Below are positions 1-8,702 of a stretch of 64,000 nucleotides of DNA, in pieces. Positions within the stretch are counted from its first letter, which is position 1. Each line of letters starts with the position of its first letter. Source of the stretch: Chryseobacterium sp. LJ668. Its GTDB lineage: Bacteria > Bacteroidota > Bacteroidia > Flavobacteriales > Weeksellaceae. Location: contig NZ_CP080443.1 in the NCBI RefSeq assembly GCF_019613955.1, positions 2,341,001 to 2,405,000 of the forward strand, read 5' to 3'. The notes beneath the pieces are model-generated. The model was not told the DNA's origin. It was given only the letters and a program-made list of their open reading frames with translations, and made no database searches. Made by a program: the position numbers and the translations under genes.

Positions 1-296
1 GCAAAATCTGTTTCATCAACATAATAATCCTTCGCAAAAGCATTTCCCATATCATTCAGATTATATTCGGAAAACTTTCCTTCTAAGGCCTCGATGACAA
101 AATCTGCACCGGTTATTTCGCGTTTTTTTAGACTTTTAATTTTATTTTCGTGGGCTTCATTAAGCTCATTGGAATATAAACTATTGTTGATACACCAATT
201 CAGGAACATTCCGGTATGTGTTGCGCTGTTCTTTTCGGGGAGCCCTTCGGGAAAATCTTCGCTATGGTGCCATGAAGCATCATCATAAGTAGTCAT
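1..296 (-). CDS. DUF7832 domain protein, N-terminal part (runs off the left edge)
   Basis: The minus strand reads an open frame from the ATG at 296 to the window edge with no stop. The N-terminus reads MTTYDDASWHHSEDFPEGLP and continues with a GMFLNWCI segment. That combination of a YDDASWH start, an acidic FPE stretch and a TH(T)GMFL block is how I recognise the DUF7832 family. No function is known for the family and I see no catalytic motif or signal peptide, so it is probably cytosolic. It is divergent from cinA, sharing a 118-base intergenic region. About 98 codons are visible and the C-terminus is missing. Confidence 0.7.
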   Translation of the reverse strand, partial: MTTYDDASWHHSEDFPEGLPEKNSATHTGMFLNWCINNSLYSNELNEAHENKIKSLKKREITGADFVIEALEGKFSEYNLNDMGNAFAKDYYVDETDF

Positions 297-414
297 AATC
301 ATTATTATAGTTGCAGACAGTTCAAATCAAAGATATAAAAAATCATTTTCTTTTGCTTACCACAAAGATTTTAGCGTCATTTGTAATGAATTTTTTCTCT
401 CAAAAATCAAAAGT

Positions 415-1665
415 ATGCAAAACGCAGTTCTTATCACCATTGGTGACGAAATTCTTTCTGGAAATACCGTTGATACCAATTCAAATTTCATTGCTACGGA
501 GCTCAAAAATATAGGAATAAAAGTTGTACAGATTTTCACCATTTCAGACGAGATTGAAATTATCAAAAATACATTGAAATCTGCCTTTGAATTGGGCAAT
601 TTGGTTATTACTACAGGCGGTTTAGGACCAACAAGAGATGATAAAACCAAGAAAGCTTTAGCCGAGTTTTTTGATGACGAAATTGCTTTGGATGATGTCA
701 CTTTTAAACATCTTAGATCATACATGGAAAAACGAGGCCGCATCGAAATCTTAGAAAGAAACCGCGAGCAGGCTTTCGTGCCTACAAAATCCAAAGTTTT
801 TCAAAATCATTACGGCACTGCACCTTGTATGATGATGGAACAGGACGGGAAATTATCTTTTAGTTTACCCGGTGTGCCTTATGAAGTAAAGCCTTTGATT
901 AAAGATCAGATTGTTCCTTTTTTAAAAGATAAATTTAACCTGAATTTTATTACAACGAGAATTGTTTCTGTAGTGGGTATTCCAGAGAGCATTTTAGCAG
1001 ACCAAATTGAAAACTGGGAGTTGTCTTTGCCTGAAAACCTTGCCCTTTCATATCTTCCAGTCGGAACAAGAGTGAAATTGAGGTTGACTGCAACGGGAAC
1101 AGATGATAATGTATTGCAAAGCCAGTTAGAAGAAGAAATTCAAAAATTGATTCCGATCATCGGAGATAATATCATAGCTACCTCAGAAGATAAAATTGAA
1201 AAGATTTTAGGCGAAATTCTAAGCCGAAAAAAGCTTACGATTTCAATGGCAGAAAGCTGTACCGGCGGACAGTTATCGCTTCTGTTAACTGCAATTCCCG
1301 GGAGTTCAAAATATTTTTTCGGAGGCGTCGTTGCGTACGAAACTCAGAAAAAAATCGACCTTTTGAACGTTTCCGAAAGTTCAGTAGAACGCTTTACAGT
1401 TGTGAGCGAAGAGGTCTCAAGTGAAATGGCTAAAGGCTGTCAGAATTTATTTAAAACGGATATTGCACTTTCCACTACAGGAGTTGCCGGCCCCGGAAAA
1501 GGAGAAGATGGTAAAGAAGTTGGTCTGGTTTATTATACGATCAGAGTCAAAAATGAATCTGAAACTTTCAAACTATTTCTCCCGCATCTGGAAAGACAGG
1601 ATTTTATTTATTTTGTCTCTCAGAAAATCATTCAGGATTTGGTAGGAATTTTAATTCGAAAATAA
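415..1665 (+). CDS. cinA: CinA family nicotinamide-nucleotide amidase
   Basis: A 416-residue protein of the usual two-domain CinA length. Residues about 4-170 form the MoaB/MogA-like molybdopterin-binding fold (ITIGDEILSGNTVDTNS near the start, then TGGLGPTRDD). Residues about 258-410 form the CinA amidase domain with the SMAESCTGG motif and TTGVAGPGKGEDGKEVG. By family knowledge the C-terminal domain deamidates nicotinamide mononucleotide in pyridine nucleotide recycling, and the N-terminal domain may act on ADP-ribose. It is a single gene, followed by an AT-rich gap and the M13 peptidases. The ATG at 415 gives the standard N-terminus. Confidence 0.95.
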   Translation: MQNAVLITIGDEILSGNTVDTNSNFIATELKNIGIKVVQIFTISDEIEIIKNTLKSAFELGNLVITTGGLGPTRDDKTKKALAEFFDDEIALDDVTFKHLRSYMEKRGRIEILERNREQAFVPTKSKVFQNHYGTAPCMMMEQDGKLSFSLPGVPYEVKPLIKDQIVPFLKDKFNLNFITTRIVSVVGIPESILADQIENWELSLPENLALSYLPVGTRVKLRLTATGTDDNVLQSQLEEEIQKLIPIIGDNIIATSEDKIEKILGEILSRKKLTISMAESCTGGQLSLLLTAIPGSSKYFFGGVVAYETQKKIDLLNVSESSVERFTVVSEEVSSEMAKGCQNLFKTDIALSTTGVAGPGKGEDGKEVGLVYYTIRVKNESETFKLFLPHLERQDFIYFVSQKIIQDLVGILIRK

Positions 1666-1772
1666 AAAAAATAAATTATTATTTTTTTGAAAAATCCGAT
1701 TCATAAAATAAATTAACTTTCTCGTAACAAAATTTAAATTAAATATACATATTATATAAAATTATTATTAGA

Positions 1773-3800
1773 ATGAAAAAATTAACTCTTTCTTTGGCTT
1801 TATTAGCTGGGATAGGTTCACAAACAGTGAACGCACAAGCTACAGATAAAGGTCTGGATCTTAGCTTGATGGATAAATCAGTTCGTCCACAAGATGATTT
1901 TTACAATTATGTGAGCGGAACTTGGATGAAAACTGCTAAAATTCCTTCTGATAAACCAACTTGGGGAAGCTTCAACAAACTGGCTGATGATACAGACAAC
2001 AGTTCGATGACGATTTTAAATTCTCTTCTGAAAGACAAATTTGCAGACGGAAGTGAAGGTAAAAAAATCCAGGATCTGTACGCAACGTACATGAATATGG
2101 AGAAAAGAAATGCAGACGGAATCAAACCTATTCAGGCAAACATCAACAAAATTGATGCAATTAAGACTCTTGCAGATCTTCAGAATTATTTTATTTCTGT
2201 AACGAAAGACGGAGAAAATACATTGTACGGATGGGGAATTGATGCAGATCTTAAAGATTCTAAGATGAATGCTGTCTACTTAGGCAATGCATCTTTAGGT
2301 TTAGGAAGAGATTATTACCAAAAGGTAAACGAAAAAAATACAGAAGCTCTTGCTGAATATCAAAAATATGTAGCTTCAATGTTGACAGAATTGGGCTATA
2401 AAAATGCTGATGCAGCTGCAAAAGGTATCGTAGATTACGAGAAAAGTATTGCGAAAACTTATCTTACCAACGAGCAGAGCCGTGATAATACGCTTCAGTA
2501 CAACCCAAGAACAATGGCTGAGCTTAAGACATTGGTAAAAGGTGTTGATATTCCTGCTTATCTTAAAAAAGTAGGAGTAAATACTGATAAAGTGATCATC
2601 GGAGAAATTGGATACTACAAAGATTTCGACAAATTGGTGAGCGCTCAGAATCTTCCTGTAATTAAGGATTATTTGAAATTCCACATGATTCACGGAAGTG
2701 CTTCTTACTTAAGTGAAAAACTGGGAGACATGAGATTCGCTTTCTACGGAAAATATCTTAGAGGTCAGCAAGAGCAGAGAGCTTTAAACAAGAGAGGATA
2801 TGAATTGATCAACGGATCTTTGGGTGAAGCTTTCGGTAAATTGTACGTTGAAAAATATTTCCCTGCTGAAGCTAAAGCTCAGATGGTTGAGTTGATCGAT
2901 TATTTAAAGAAAAGTTTTGCAGTTCATATCAATAATTTAGCTTGGATGTCTTCTACAACGAAGGTAAAAGCAACAGAAAAGCTGAATAAATTTACTGTGA
3001 AAGTTGCTTATCCGGATAAATGGAAAGATTATTCAAAATTAAATGTGGTTTCTGAAGCAAAAGGAGGGAATTTATATTCAAACCTTCAGAACCTTTCAGA
3101 ATGGCAATACAATAAAGATTTAGCTAAAATCGGACAACCGGTTGATAAATCTGAATGGGGAATGACTCCACAGACTGTAAACGCTTATTATAATCCGGTA
3201 AATAACGAGATTGTTTTCCCTGCTGCTATTCTTCAGCCGCCTTTCTTTAATCCTAAAGCTGATGCTGCAGTGAATTTTGGAGGAATTGGCGCAGTAATCG
3301 GTCACGAAATGAGCCATGGGTTTGATGATTCTGGAGCACAGTTTGATGCGGAGGGTAATTTGGTTGACTGGTGGACGCCGGAAGATAAAGCCAACTTCGA
3401 AAAGGCAACAAAGGCTTTGGCAGGTCAATATGACAAATATGAGCCGGTTAAAGGAACTTTCGTCAACGGAACTTTTACAAACGGAGAAAATATTGCTGAC
3501 CTTGGTGGTGTAAATATCGCTTATGATGCTTTGCAGATGTATTTAAAAGATAAAGGAAATCCAGGTGTAATCAGTGGTTATACTCAGGATCAGAGATTCT
3601 TCTTAAGCTGGGCAACCGTTTGGAGAACTTTATCAAGCGAAAAATATATGGTAAACCAAGTAAAAACAGATCCGCACTCTCCTGGTTACTTCAGAAGTTT
3701 CGGACCGTTAACCAACGTTGATGCTTTCTACAAAGCATTTGATGTAAAACCTGGTGACAAATTATACAAAAAACCGGAAGACAGAATTAAAATCTGGTAA
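1773..3800 (+). CDS. M13 family zinc metallopeptidase (PepO/neprilysin-like), secreted
   Basis: A 675-residue protein with a cleavable signal peptide (MKKLTLSLALLAGIGSQTVNAQ). The N-terminal M13 domain follows, with the typical VRPQDDFYNYVSGTWMKT opening. The catalytic part carries HEMSH at about 511-515 (two zinc histidines and the catalytic Glu) and GENIADLGG (third zinc ligand Glu about 572). NAYYNPVNNEIVFPAAILQPP is the usual substrate-cleft strand. The C-terminus ends in RIKIW, typical of the family. It probably cleaves peptides in the periplasm or outside the cell. It is adjacent to and closely similar to the next gene, so the pair is a tandem duplication. Confidence 0.95.
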   Translation: MKKLTLSLALLAGIGSQTVNAQATDKGLDLSLMDKSVRPQDDFYNYVSGTWMKTAKIPSDKPTWGSFNKLADDTDNSSMTILNSLLKDKFADGSEGKKIQDLYATYMNMEKRNADGIKPIQANINKIDAIKTLADLQNYFISVTKDGENTLYGWGIDADLKDSKMNAVYLGNASLGLGRDYYQKVNEKNTEALAEYQKYVASMLTELGYKNADAAAKGIVDYEKSIAKTYLTNEQSRDNTLQYNPRTMAELKTLVKGVDIPAYLKKVGVNTDKVIIGEIGYYKDFDKLVSAQNLPVIKDYLKFHMIHGSASYLSEKLGDMRFAFYGKYLRGQQEQRALNKRGYELINGSLGEAFGKLYVEKYFPAEAKAQMVELIDYLKKSFAVHINNLAWMSSTTKVKATEKLNKFTVKVAYPDKWKDYSKLNVVSEAKGGNLYSNLQNLSEWQYNKDLAKIGQPVDKSEWGMTPQTVNAYYNPVNNEIVFPAAILQPPFFNPKADAAVNFGGIGAVIGHEMSHGFDDSGAQFDAEGNLVDWWTPEDKANFEKATKALAGQYDKYEPVKGTFVNGTFTNGENIADLGGVNIAYDALQMYLKDKGNPGVISGYTQDQRFFLSWATVWRTLSSEKYMVNQVKTDPHSPGYFRSFGPLTNVDAFYKAFDVKPGDKLYKKPEDRIKIW

Positions 3801-3810
3801 TCAATATCAC

Positions 3811-3838
3811 AACCGTTCAGAAATGAGCGGTTTTTTTA
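3811..3838 (+). terminator. Intrinsic terminator after the first M13 gene
   Basis: AACCGTTC and GAGCGGTT pair in an 8-bp stem with one G-U around a 6-base loop, followed by seven T. It starts 11 bases after the stop codon. Confidence 0.85.
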
Positions 3839-3859
3839 TGAATACAAATAATTTAAAAT

Positions 3860-3897
3860 CAACAACTAACAACTAATAACCAACAACTAACAACTAA
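3860..3897 (+). repeat. Two-copy 17-bp direct repeat
   Basis: CAACAACTAACAACTAA occurs at 3860-3876 and again at 3881-3897, a 21-base period. It lies between the first M13 terminator and the second M13 gene. A related CCAACAACTA stretch lies near 61200. It is probably simple-sequence intergenic filler. No function is evident. Confidence 0.7.
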
Positions 3898-3966
3898 AGC
3901 AATCATTCTTATTTAACATAAATTCATATATTTGATCAAACTGAATTACAATTTAAACTTATTAGA

Positions 3967-6060
3967 ATGAAAAAGATAAATATTGCGGTACTTGCATTTT
4001 CAGGTATTGTATTTTTAAATTCTTGCGGAACAACAAAAACTATGGAAGCTCCTAAAACCGAAACAGCAGTGGTAGCAGAAGAACCTGTGAAACAGGAAGT
4101 AAAAGAAGAAGGAATCAATCTTTCTTATATAGACAAAACGGTTCGTCTACAGGATGATTTCTTTAATTACGTCAACGGAAATTGGGTGAAAACCACCCAG
4201 ATCCCGTCTGATAAAGCAAGTTGGGGGTCTTTCAATGCACTGAGAGAGAATGTAGATGACGCTTCTTTAAGTATTTTAAATAAAATTATAACGGAGAAGT
4301 ATGGGGAAGGTTCCGAAGGTCAGAAAATACAAAATCTGTATGCCTCATTTATGGATGTCAGCAAAAGAAATGCGGACGGTTTAAATCCTATTAAAGGAGA
4401 TCTTGCAAAAATTGATGCCATCAAAAATGTGAACGATCTGCAGAAATATCTTTTAGAAGCAACAAGATTGGGTGACAATTCCCTTTATGGCTGGAGAGTA
4501 AGTGCAGACCTGAAAAATTCTAAGATGAATGCGGTATATTTGGGTGGTCCTGATCTTGGTTTAGGGAGAGATTATTACCAGAAAGTAAATGATGCCAACA
4601 CCAAAACTTTAGCGGAATATCAGAAATACGTAGCACAGCTATTCGGCGTTTTAGGATACAAAAATTCTGATGCTGCAGCAAAAAATATTGTTGATTTTGA
4701 AAAACAGCTCGCCAGCTATTTATTGACACTAGAGCAAAACAGAGATGCGAATTTAAGATACAATCCTAAAAACGTGTCTGAATTGCCTGGATTGGTAAAA
4801 AATGTAAATCTTGCAAAATATCTGAATGAGGCAGGTGTAAATACTGATAAAGTGATTGTTGGTGAGATGAAATATTACCAGAATATGGATCAGATCATCA
4901 ATCAGAAAAATATTCCATTATTGAAAGATTATCTTAAATATCATGTCATCAATGGAAACGCAAGCAACCTGGGTGAAAGTTTAGACAATATCCGCTTCGA
5001 TTTTTATTCTAAATATCTTCAGGGTCAAAAAGAACAGCGAGCGATGGATAAGAGAGGTTTAGCTTTGGTAAACGGAGTTCTTGGCGAAGCTTTCGGTAAA
5101 TTGTATGTGGATGAATATTTCACTCCGGAATCTAAACAGCAAATGGAAATCTACATCGATTACATTTTAAAATCATTTAAAAACCACATCGCTGAAATGG
5201 ATTGGATGTCTCCGGAAACCAAGGTAAAGGCTCAGGAAAAACTCTCCAAATTCACAGTCAAAATCGCCTATCCCGATCAGTGGAAAGATTATTCTAAATT
5301 AAAAGTAGAAGCTCCGGCTCAAGGTGCGACTTTATATTCAAACTTACAGAATGTTTCTGCATGGCAGTATGAAAAAAGTCTTGAAAAAGTAGGAAAACCA
5401 GTCGATAAAACAGAGTGGGGAATGTCTCCTCAAACAGTTAATGCCTATTACAGCGGTTCAAACAACGAAATCGTTTTTCCTGCCGCGATTCTTCAGCCAC
5501 CTTTTTACAATCCTAAAGCGGATGCGGCTGTTAATTTTGGCGGCATAGGTGCTGTAATCGGTCACGAGATTTCCCATGGTTTTGATGACAGCGGCTCAAG
5601 ATTCGATGGTGACGGAAATCTGAATAACTGGTGGACCGAGCAGGATCGTAAGAATTTTGACGCAAAAGTGGCGCAGCTTGCAGCTCAGTACAATGCTTAC
5701 GAACCGGTAAAGGGAAGTTTCGTTAACGGCAAATTCACAAGCGGAGAAAATATCGGTGATTTAGGTGGAGTAGCCGTGGCTTATGACGCACTTCAAATGT
5801 ATTTAAAAGATAAAGGAAATCCGGGATTGATCAGCGGATTCAATCAGGATCAGAGATTTTTCTTAAGCTGGGCTACAGTCTGGAGAACGAAATCTACCGA
5901 TCAGTACATGATGAATCAGGTGAAAACTGATCCGCATTCACCGGGATATTTCAGAGCATTCGGTCCTTTGGTTAATCAGGACAGCTTTATAAAAGCCTTT
6001 GATATCAAACCCGGAGATAAGCTGTATAAAGCTCCGGAAGAGAGAATTAAAATCTGGTAA
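3967..6060 (+). CDS. M13 family zinc metallopeptidase, predicted lipoprotein
   Basis: A 697-residue paralogue of the preceding gene. Its N-terminus is a lipoprotein signal with lipobox FLNSC, lipidated Cys at residue 20. A charged Glu/Lys-rich linker of about 30 residues follows, then the same VRLQDDFFNYVNGNWVKT opening. HEISH lies at about 533-537 and GENIGDLGG supplies the third zinc ligand. The C-terminus again ends RIKIW. The main difference from its neighbour is the membrane anchor, so one enzyme is probably soluble in the periplasm and this one tethered to a membrane. A terminator separates the two genes, so they may be transcribed independently. Confidence 0.94.
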   Translation: MKKINIAVLAFSGIVFLNSCGTTKTMEAPKTETAVVAEEPVKQEVKEEGINLSYIDKTVRLQDDFFNYVNGNWVKTTQIPSDKASWGSFNALRENVDDASLSILNKIITEKYGEGSEGQKIQNLYASFMDVSKRNADGLNPIKGDLAKIDAIKNVNDLQKYLLEATRLGDNSLYGWRVSADLKNSKMNAVYLGGPDLGLGRDYYQKVNDANTKTLAEYQKYVAQLFGVLGYKNSDAAAKNIVDFEKQLASYLLTLEQNRDANLRYNPKNVSELPGLVKNVNLAKYLNEAGVNTDKVIVGEMKYYQNMDQIINQKNIPLLKDYLKYHVINGNASNLGESLDNIRFDFYSKYLQGQKEQRAMDKRGLALVNGVLGEAFGKLYVDEYFTPESKQQMEIYIDYILKSFKNHIAEMDWMSPETKVKAQEKLSKFTVKIAYPDQWKDYSKLKVEAPAQGATLYSNLQNVSAWQYEKSLEKVGKPVDKTEWGMSPQTVNAYYSGSNNEIVFPAAILQPPFYNPKADAAVNFGGIGAVIGHEISHGFDDSGSRFDGDGNLNNWWTEQDRKNFDAKVAQLAAQYNAYEPVKGSFVNGKFTSGENIGDLGGVAVAYDALQMYLKDKGNPGLISGFNQDQRFFLSWATVWRTKSTDQYMMNQVKTDPHSPGYFRAFGPLVNQDSFIKAFDIKPGDKLYKAPEERIKIW

Positions 6061-6084
6061 AAAATTATTAAATCCTTAATATCT

Positions 6085-6111
6085 AAAACGCATCTTTTGG
6101 TGCGTTTTTTT
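6085..6111 (+). terminator. Intrinsic terminator after the second M13 gene
   Basis: AAAACGCATC pairs with GGTGCGTTTT (10 bp, one G-U) around a TTTT loop and runs into a T tract. It lies 24 bases after the stop codon. Confidence 0.85.
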
Positions 6112-6298
6112 ATTTAATTTTCATAGCTTAGTGATTGCAAAATAGGATTTCATATTTCATTATCAATGATAAATTGATTTATTTAAAGAAAAATCTTTAC
6201 AAAATTTTGTATGTTACAGTTTTTTTATAAATTTAAACAATGGATTGGTCAATATTTTGCTAATCCAAACCAAATCAACAATCTCAAAAAATAATAAT

Positions 6299-6745
6299 AT
6301 GGCAATGTTTAATTATGGTGTTGGCGGAAACGAAGTTAAGGTAGACGCTAATGAAGCTATTCAGGAAATTCAGGAAAACAAATCACTCATCGTAAGCCAG
6401 CTTACAACTGATGAAACGTATGTTCCTGAAATCGTAACAGGACTGAAAACTGTTGACGATGTTTTCAGGCATTTTCAACCCTCTGTCGCCGTACAGCATG
6501 AGACAGAAGATGGGAATGTAGTAGAAGAAGAATTTCGTTTTCAGAATCTTGCAGACTTCACGCCCAAAAATCTTGTTCAGAAATCAGACTATCTTCAGAA
6601 GCTCAGCATGGAGCAGGAGCAGTACAATAAAATTGTACGCCAGTTGAAAACCAATAAAATTCTGCGTAATATGCTTGAAAATGAGCACTCCAGAGCTGCT
6701 TTTATAGAAGCATTAAAGGACGTGGCACAAGAACTTGAAAAATAA
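6299..6745 (+). CDS. tssB: Type VI secretion contractile sheath small subunit, Bacteroidetes type (TssB)
   Basis: A 148-residue protein counted from the ATG at 6299; an upstream extension in frame lacks a good start context. The middle and C-terminal part follow the TssB pattern: VPEIVTGLKTVDDVFRHFQP, then FRFQNLADFTPKNLVQKSDY, then a helical LRNML...RAAFIEALKDV end. By family knowledge TssB pairs with TssC to build the contractile tube of a type VI secretion system; in Bacteroidetes this is the T6SS-iii subtype. It is followed 22 bases later by tssC, so the two are co-transcribed. No signal peptide, as expected for a cytoplasmic sheath protein. None of the other T6SS genes is in the window. 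Confidence 0.85.
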   Translation: MAMFNYGVGGNEVKVDANEAIQEIQENKSLIVSQLTTDETYVPEIVTGLKTVDDVFRHFQPSVAVQHETEDGNVVEEEFRFQNLADFTPKNLVQKSDYLQKLSMEQEQYNKIVRQLKTNKILRNMLENEHSRAAFIEALKDVAQELEK

Positions 6746-6767
6746 TTAAATACCTACACAAAATATC

Positions 6768-8129
6768 ATGGATAGCAAATTACAGGCAGCAGAAAGCCAA
6801 CAGCATAATCAACAGCAGCAGACAGGCAAACCAAAAGGAAATCCTGTAGAAGAATTAAATAAAATCGGAGGCTTTGGCTTTATTGAATCTGTCGTAGACG
6901 GAATCGCCAATATGAATCCCACCAGAAAAGCAAGAAAAGAAATTTTCCTGAACGACGCCAATAAATCTGAGGAGAGAAAAGAACTGCTTCAGAAAATCAA
7001 TCTCTGGGTTGAGCTTTTAAGCACCAATGAGCCTGCAGAAAAAATGGCTGAAACGTGTAAAAATAAAGCACAACAAGCAGAGCAAAATCTTAAATTAAAC
7101 CTGAAAAACAGTTTGGATGCCATTCGTCAGTTAGAAACTTCTTACAGAACGGTGGCTCAGTTTTATAAAAATACCGAATTAGATAAGGTAGACAACGTTA
7201 GTATTGTTAATGCAACATTAGAGCAAGTTTCAGATTTAGATAATCCTTTATTTATTGACGCAGTTGCAGAAGAATTTAAGCAGTATTATGACCGTTTAGA
7301 TTTGAGAGATAACTATTCCATCCTTGCGATTCCCGGATATTTAGGCTCAAACAAAGTGATTGAAAAGTGGGCGAAAATCTGTAACGAAAACAAAGTAATG
7401 ATGGTTACCGATTTTGCCAATCTTGATAAACCGGATGACGTAGTAGACTTATTCCATTCAGCAAATCTTACAGGCGGTGAACTTCACAGAAGTAATGTTA
7501 TCATGACGTGTAACTGGTTAATTGGAAGAGGAAAAGCTGAAGAAGTAGGTGAAGAAGAAAACGTAGAGCTTCCGCCGTCCACTTCATTGGCAGGAAAAAT
7601 CCATAAAACTTTAATGTCTCAGGTTGCTGCCGGTAAAAAGCACGGTAATATCAACGAAGTAGATGCCGTAAAATTTGAACTGAAAAAAAGCGAGATCTCT
7701 CAATTAGAAAAAATGGGTCTTGTTCCGATGGTCAACGAATATGGTAAAATAATGGCATTTTCTGCCAAAACGTTGTTTACTGGTGATAATATTGGTCTTC
7801 AAACGTACTCAGTAGTCCGTGTCTTTGATTATGTAACCAAAGTTTTATTAGACTTCCTGAACCGAAGAGCTTTTGAAAACTGGAATGCCAAAAATGAAGA
7901 TGACTTGAGAAAGCAGATTGTTACGTTCTTAGATGGCATCAAAGGAGCTGATAAATTAATTGAAAAATTCAAAATTGTTCGATTTGAGCAGGATAAAGTA
8001 AATAAAGACAGAGTCTGGCTGGATATTCGTCTGACACCTTATTTCCCAACTAAAAGTTTTGTTATTAAGCTTGACGGTCACAAAGGAGACGATGGTAACG
8101 AGTGGGATGCTGAATATATTCAGGATTAA
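6768..8129 (+). CDS. tssC: Type VI secretion contractile sheath large subunit, DUF5458 family (TssC)
   Basis: A 453-residue protein matching what I know of the DUF5458 family, the Bacteroidetes TssC. A Gln-rich N-terminus of about 25 residues is followed by a GGFGFIESVVDGIANMNPTR segment. The core has NYSILAIPGYLGSNKVIEKW and a GLVPMVNEYGKIMAFSAKT strand region. The C-terminus is YFPTKSFVIKLDGHKGDD. It should assemble with TssB into the sheath that contracts to drive the Hcp tube. The pair forms a two-gene operon closed by a terminator. It could also belong to another contractile system, but the DUF5458 pattern favours T6SS. Confidence 0.87.
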   Translation: MDSKLQAAESQQHNQQQQTGKPKGNPVEELNKIGGFGFIESVVDGIANMNPTRKARKEIFLNDANKSEERKELLQKINLWVELLSTNEPAEKMAETCKNKAQQAEQNLKLNLKNSLDAIRQLETSYRTVAQFYKNTELDKVDNVSIVNATLEQVSDLDNPLFIDAVAEEFKQYYDRLDLRDNYSILAIPGYLGSNKVIEKWAKICNENKVMMVTDFANLDKPDDVVDLFHSANLTGGELHRSNVIMTCNWLIGRGKAEEVGEEENVELPPSTSLAGKIHKTLMSQVAAGKKHGNINEVDAVKFELKKSEISQLEKMGLVPMVNEYGKIMAFSAKTLFTGDNIGLQTYSVVRVFDYVTKVLLDFLNRRAFENWNAKNEDDLRKQIVTFLDGIKGADKLIEKFKIVRFEQDKVNKDRVWLDIRLTPYFPTKSFVIKLDGHKGDDGNEWDAEYIQD

Positions 8130-8149
8130 TTCTCTCCGACAAAAATATA

Positions 8150-8178
8150 AACCGATGCGTCAAAACATCGGTTTTTTT
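8150..8178 (+). terminator. Intrinsic terminator after tssC
   Basis: AACCGATG pairs with CATCGGTT around an 8-base loop and is followed by T residues, about 20 bases after the tssC stop. It closes the tssBC unit. Confidence 0.85.
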
Positions 8179-8205
8179 CTGTACATTAATTATAAAAAGA
8201 ATGTG

Positions 8206-8670
8206 ATGAAAAAAGGTATATTGATTTTATCATTTACAGGATTACTATTTTCAGGCTGCGAAAAAAAATATGAGCGTCCCGACCAATATAATGTTGATCT
8301 TTTCCAAAACGAGCGTGGAGCAAACAAAGCATATGTAATGAATAAAGAAGAGTCTTTTGAGGCCAGTACATTGGTTTTGGGTACGTCAGATCTTGCTCTT
8401 ACAGACAGTTCAAAAGGTCGCGGTAAAAGTTTTTTTATTTATAAAATTAAATCAGGTGAGGTTTTGAAAACCACTCGAGATTCTGTGGTGAATTTTCCGC
8501 TCAGGTTTATATCAAATCAGAAATTACAGTTTAAAAAAGAAAATAATGATTCAGTGTATGTTTACTTAGAAACTTTGAAAGGGTATAAAATGATCGGCGA
8601 AGAATTAAACATCAAATATCAATGGCTGAAGGCGGCGCCGATATATAAATTTGAGAACCAGCAGAAATAA
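8206..8670 (+). CDS. Hypothetical lipoprotein
   Basis: I chose the ATG at 8206 because it starts a clean lipoprotein signal, MKKGILILSFTGLLFSGC; the frame is open further upstream but runs through the tssC terminator. The mature protein is about 136 residues, polar and beta-rich in appearance, with no motif I recognise. It lies between tssC and mutY, separated from tssC by a terminator and from mutY by 32 bases, so it may be co-transcribed with mutY. Function unknown; probably anchored in a membrane on its periplasmic face. Confidence 0.7.
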   Translation: MKKGILILSFTGLLFSGCEKKYERPDQYNVDLFQNERGANKAYVMNKEESFEASTLVLGTSDLALTDSSKGRGKSFFIYKIKSGEVLKTTRDSVVNFPLRFISNQKLQFKKENNDSVYVYLETLKGYKMIGEELNIKYQWLKAAPIYKFENQQK

Positions 8671-8702
8671 TTACCTTTGTATTCATAAAATCAGCCACTT
8701 TT

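Noticed and set aside
3860..3897. CRISPR array or iteron-like origin
   Set aside because: Only two copies of a low-complexity 17-base unit with a 4-base gap; no further copies and no cas or rep genes.
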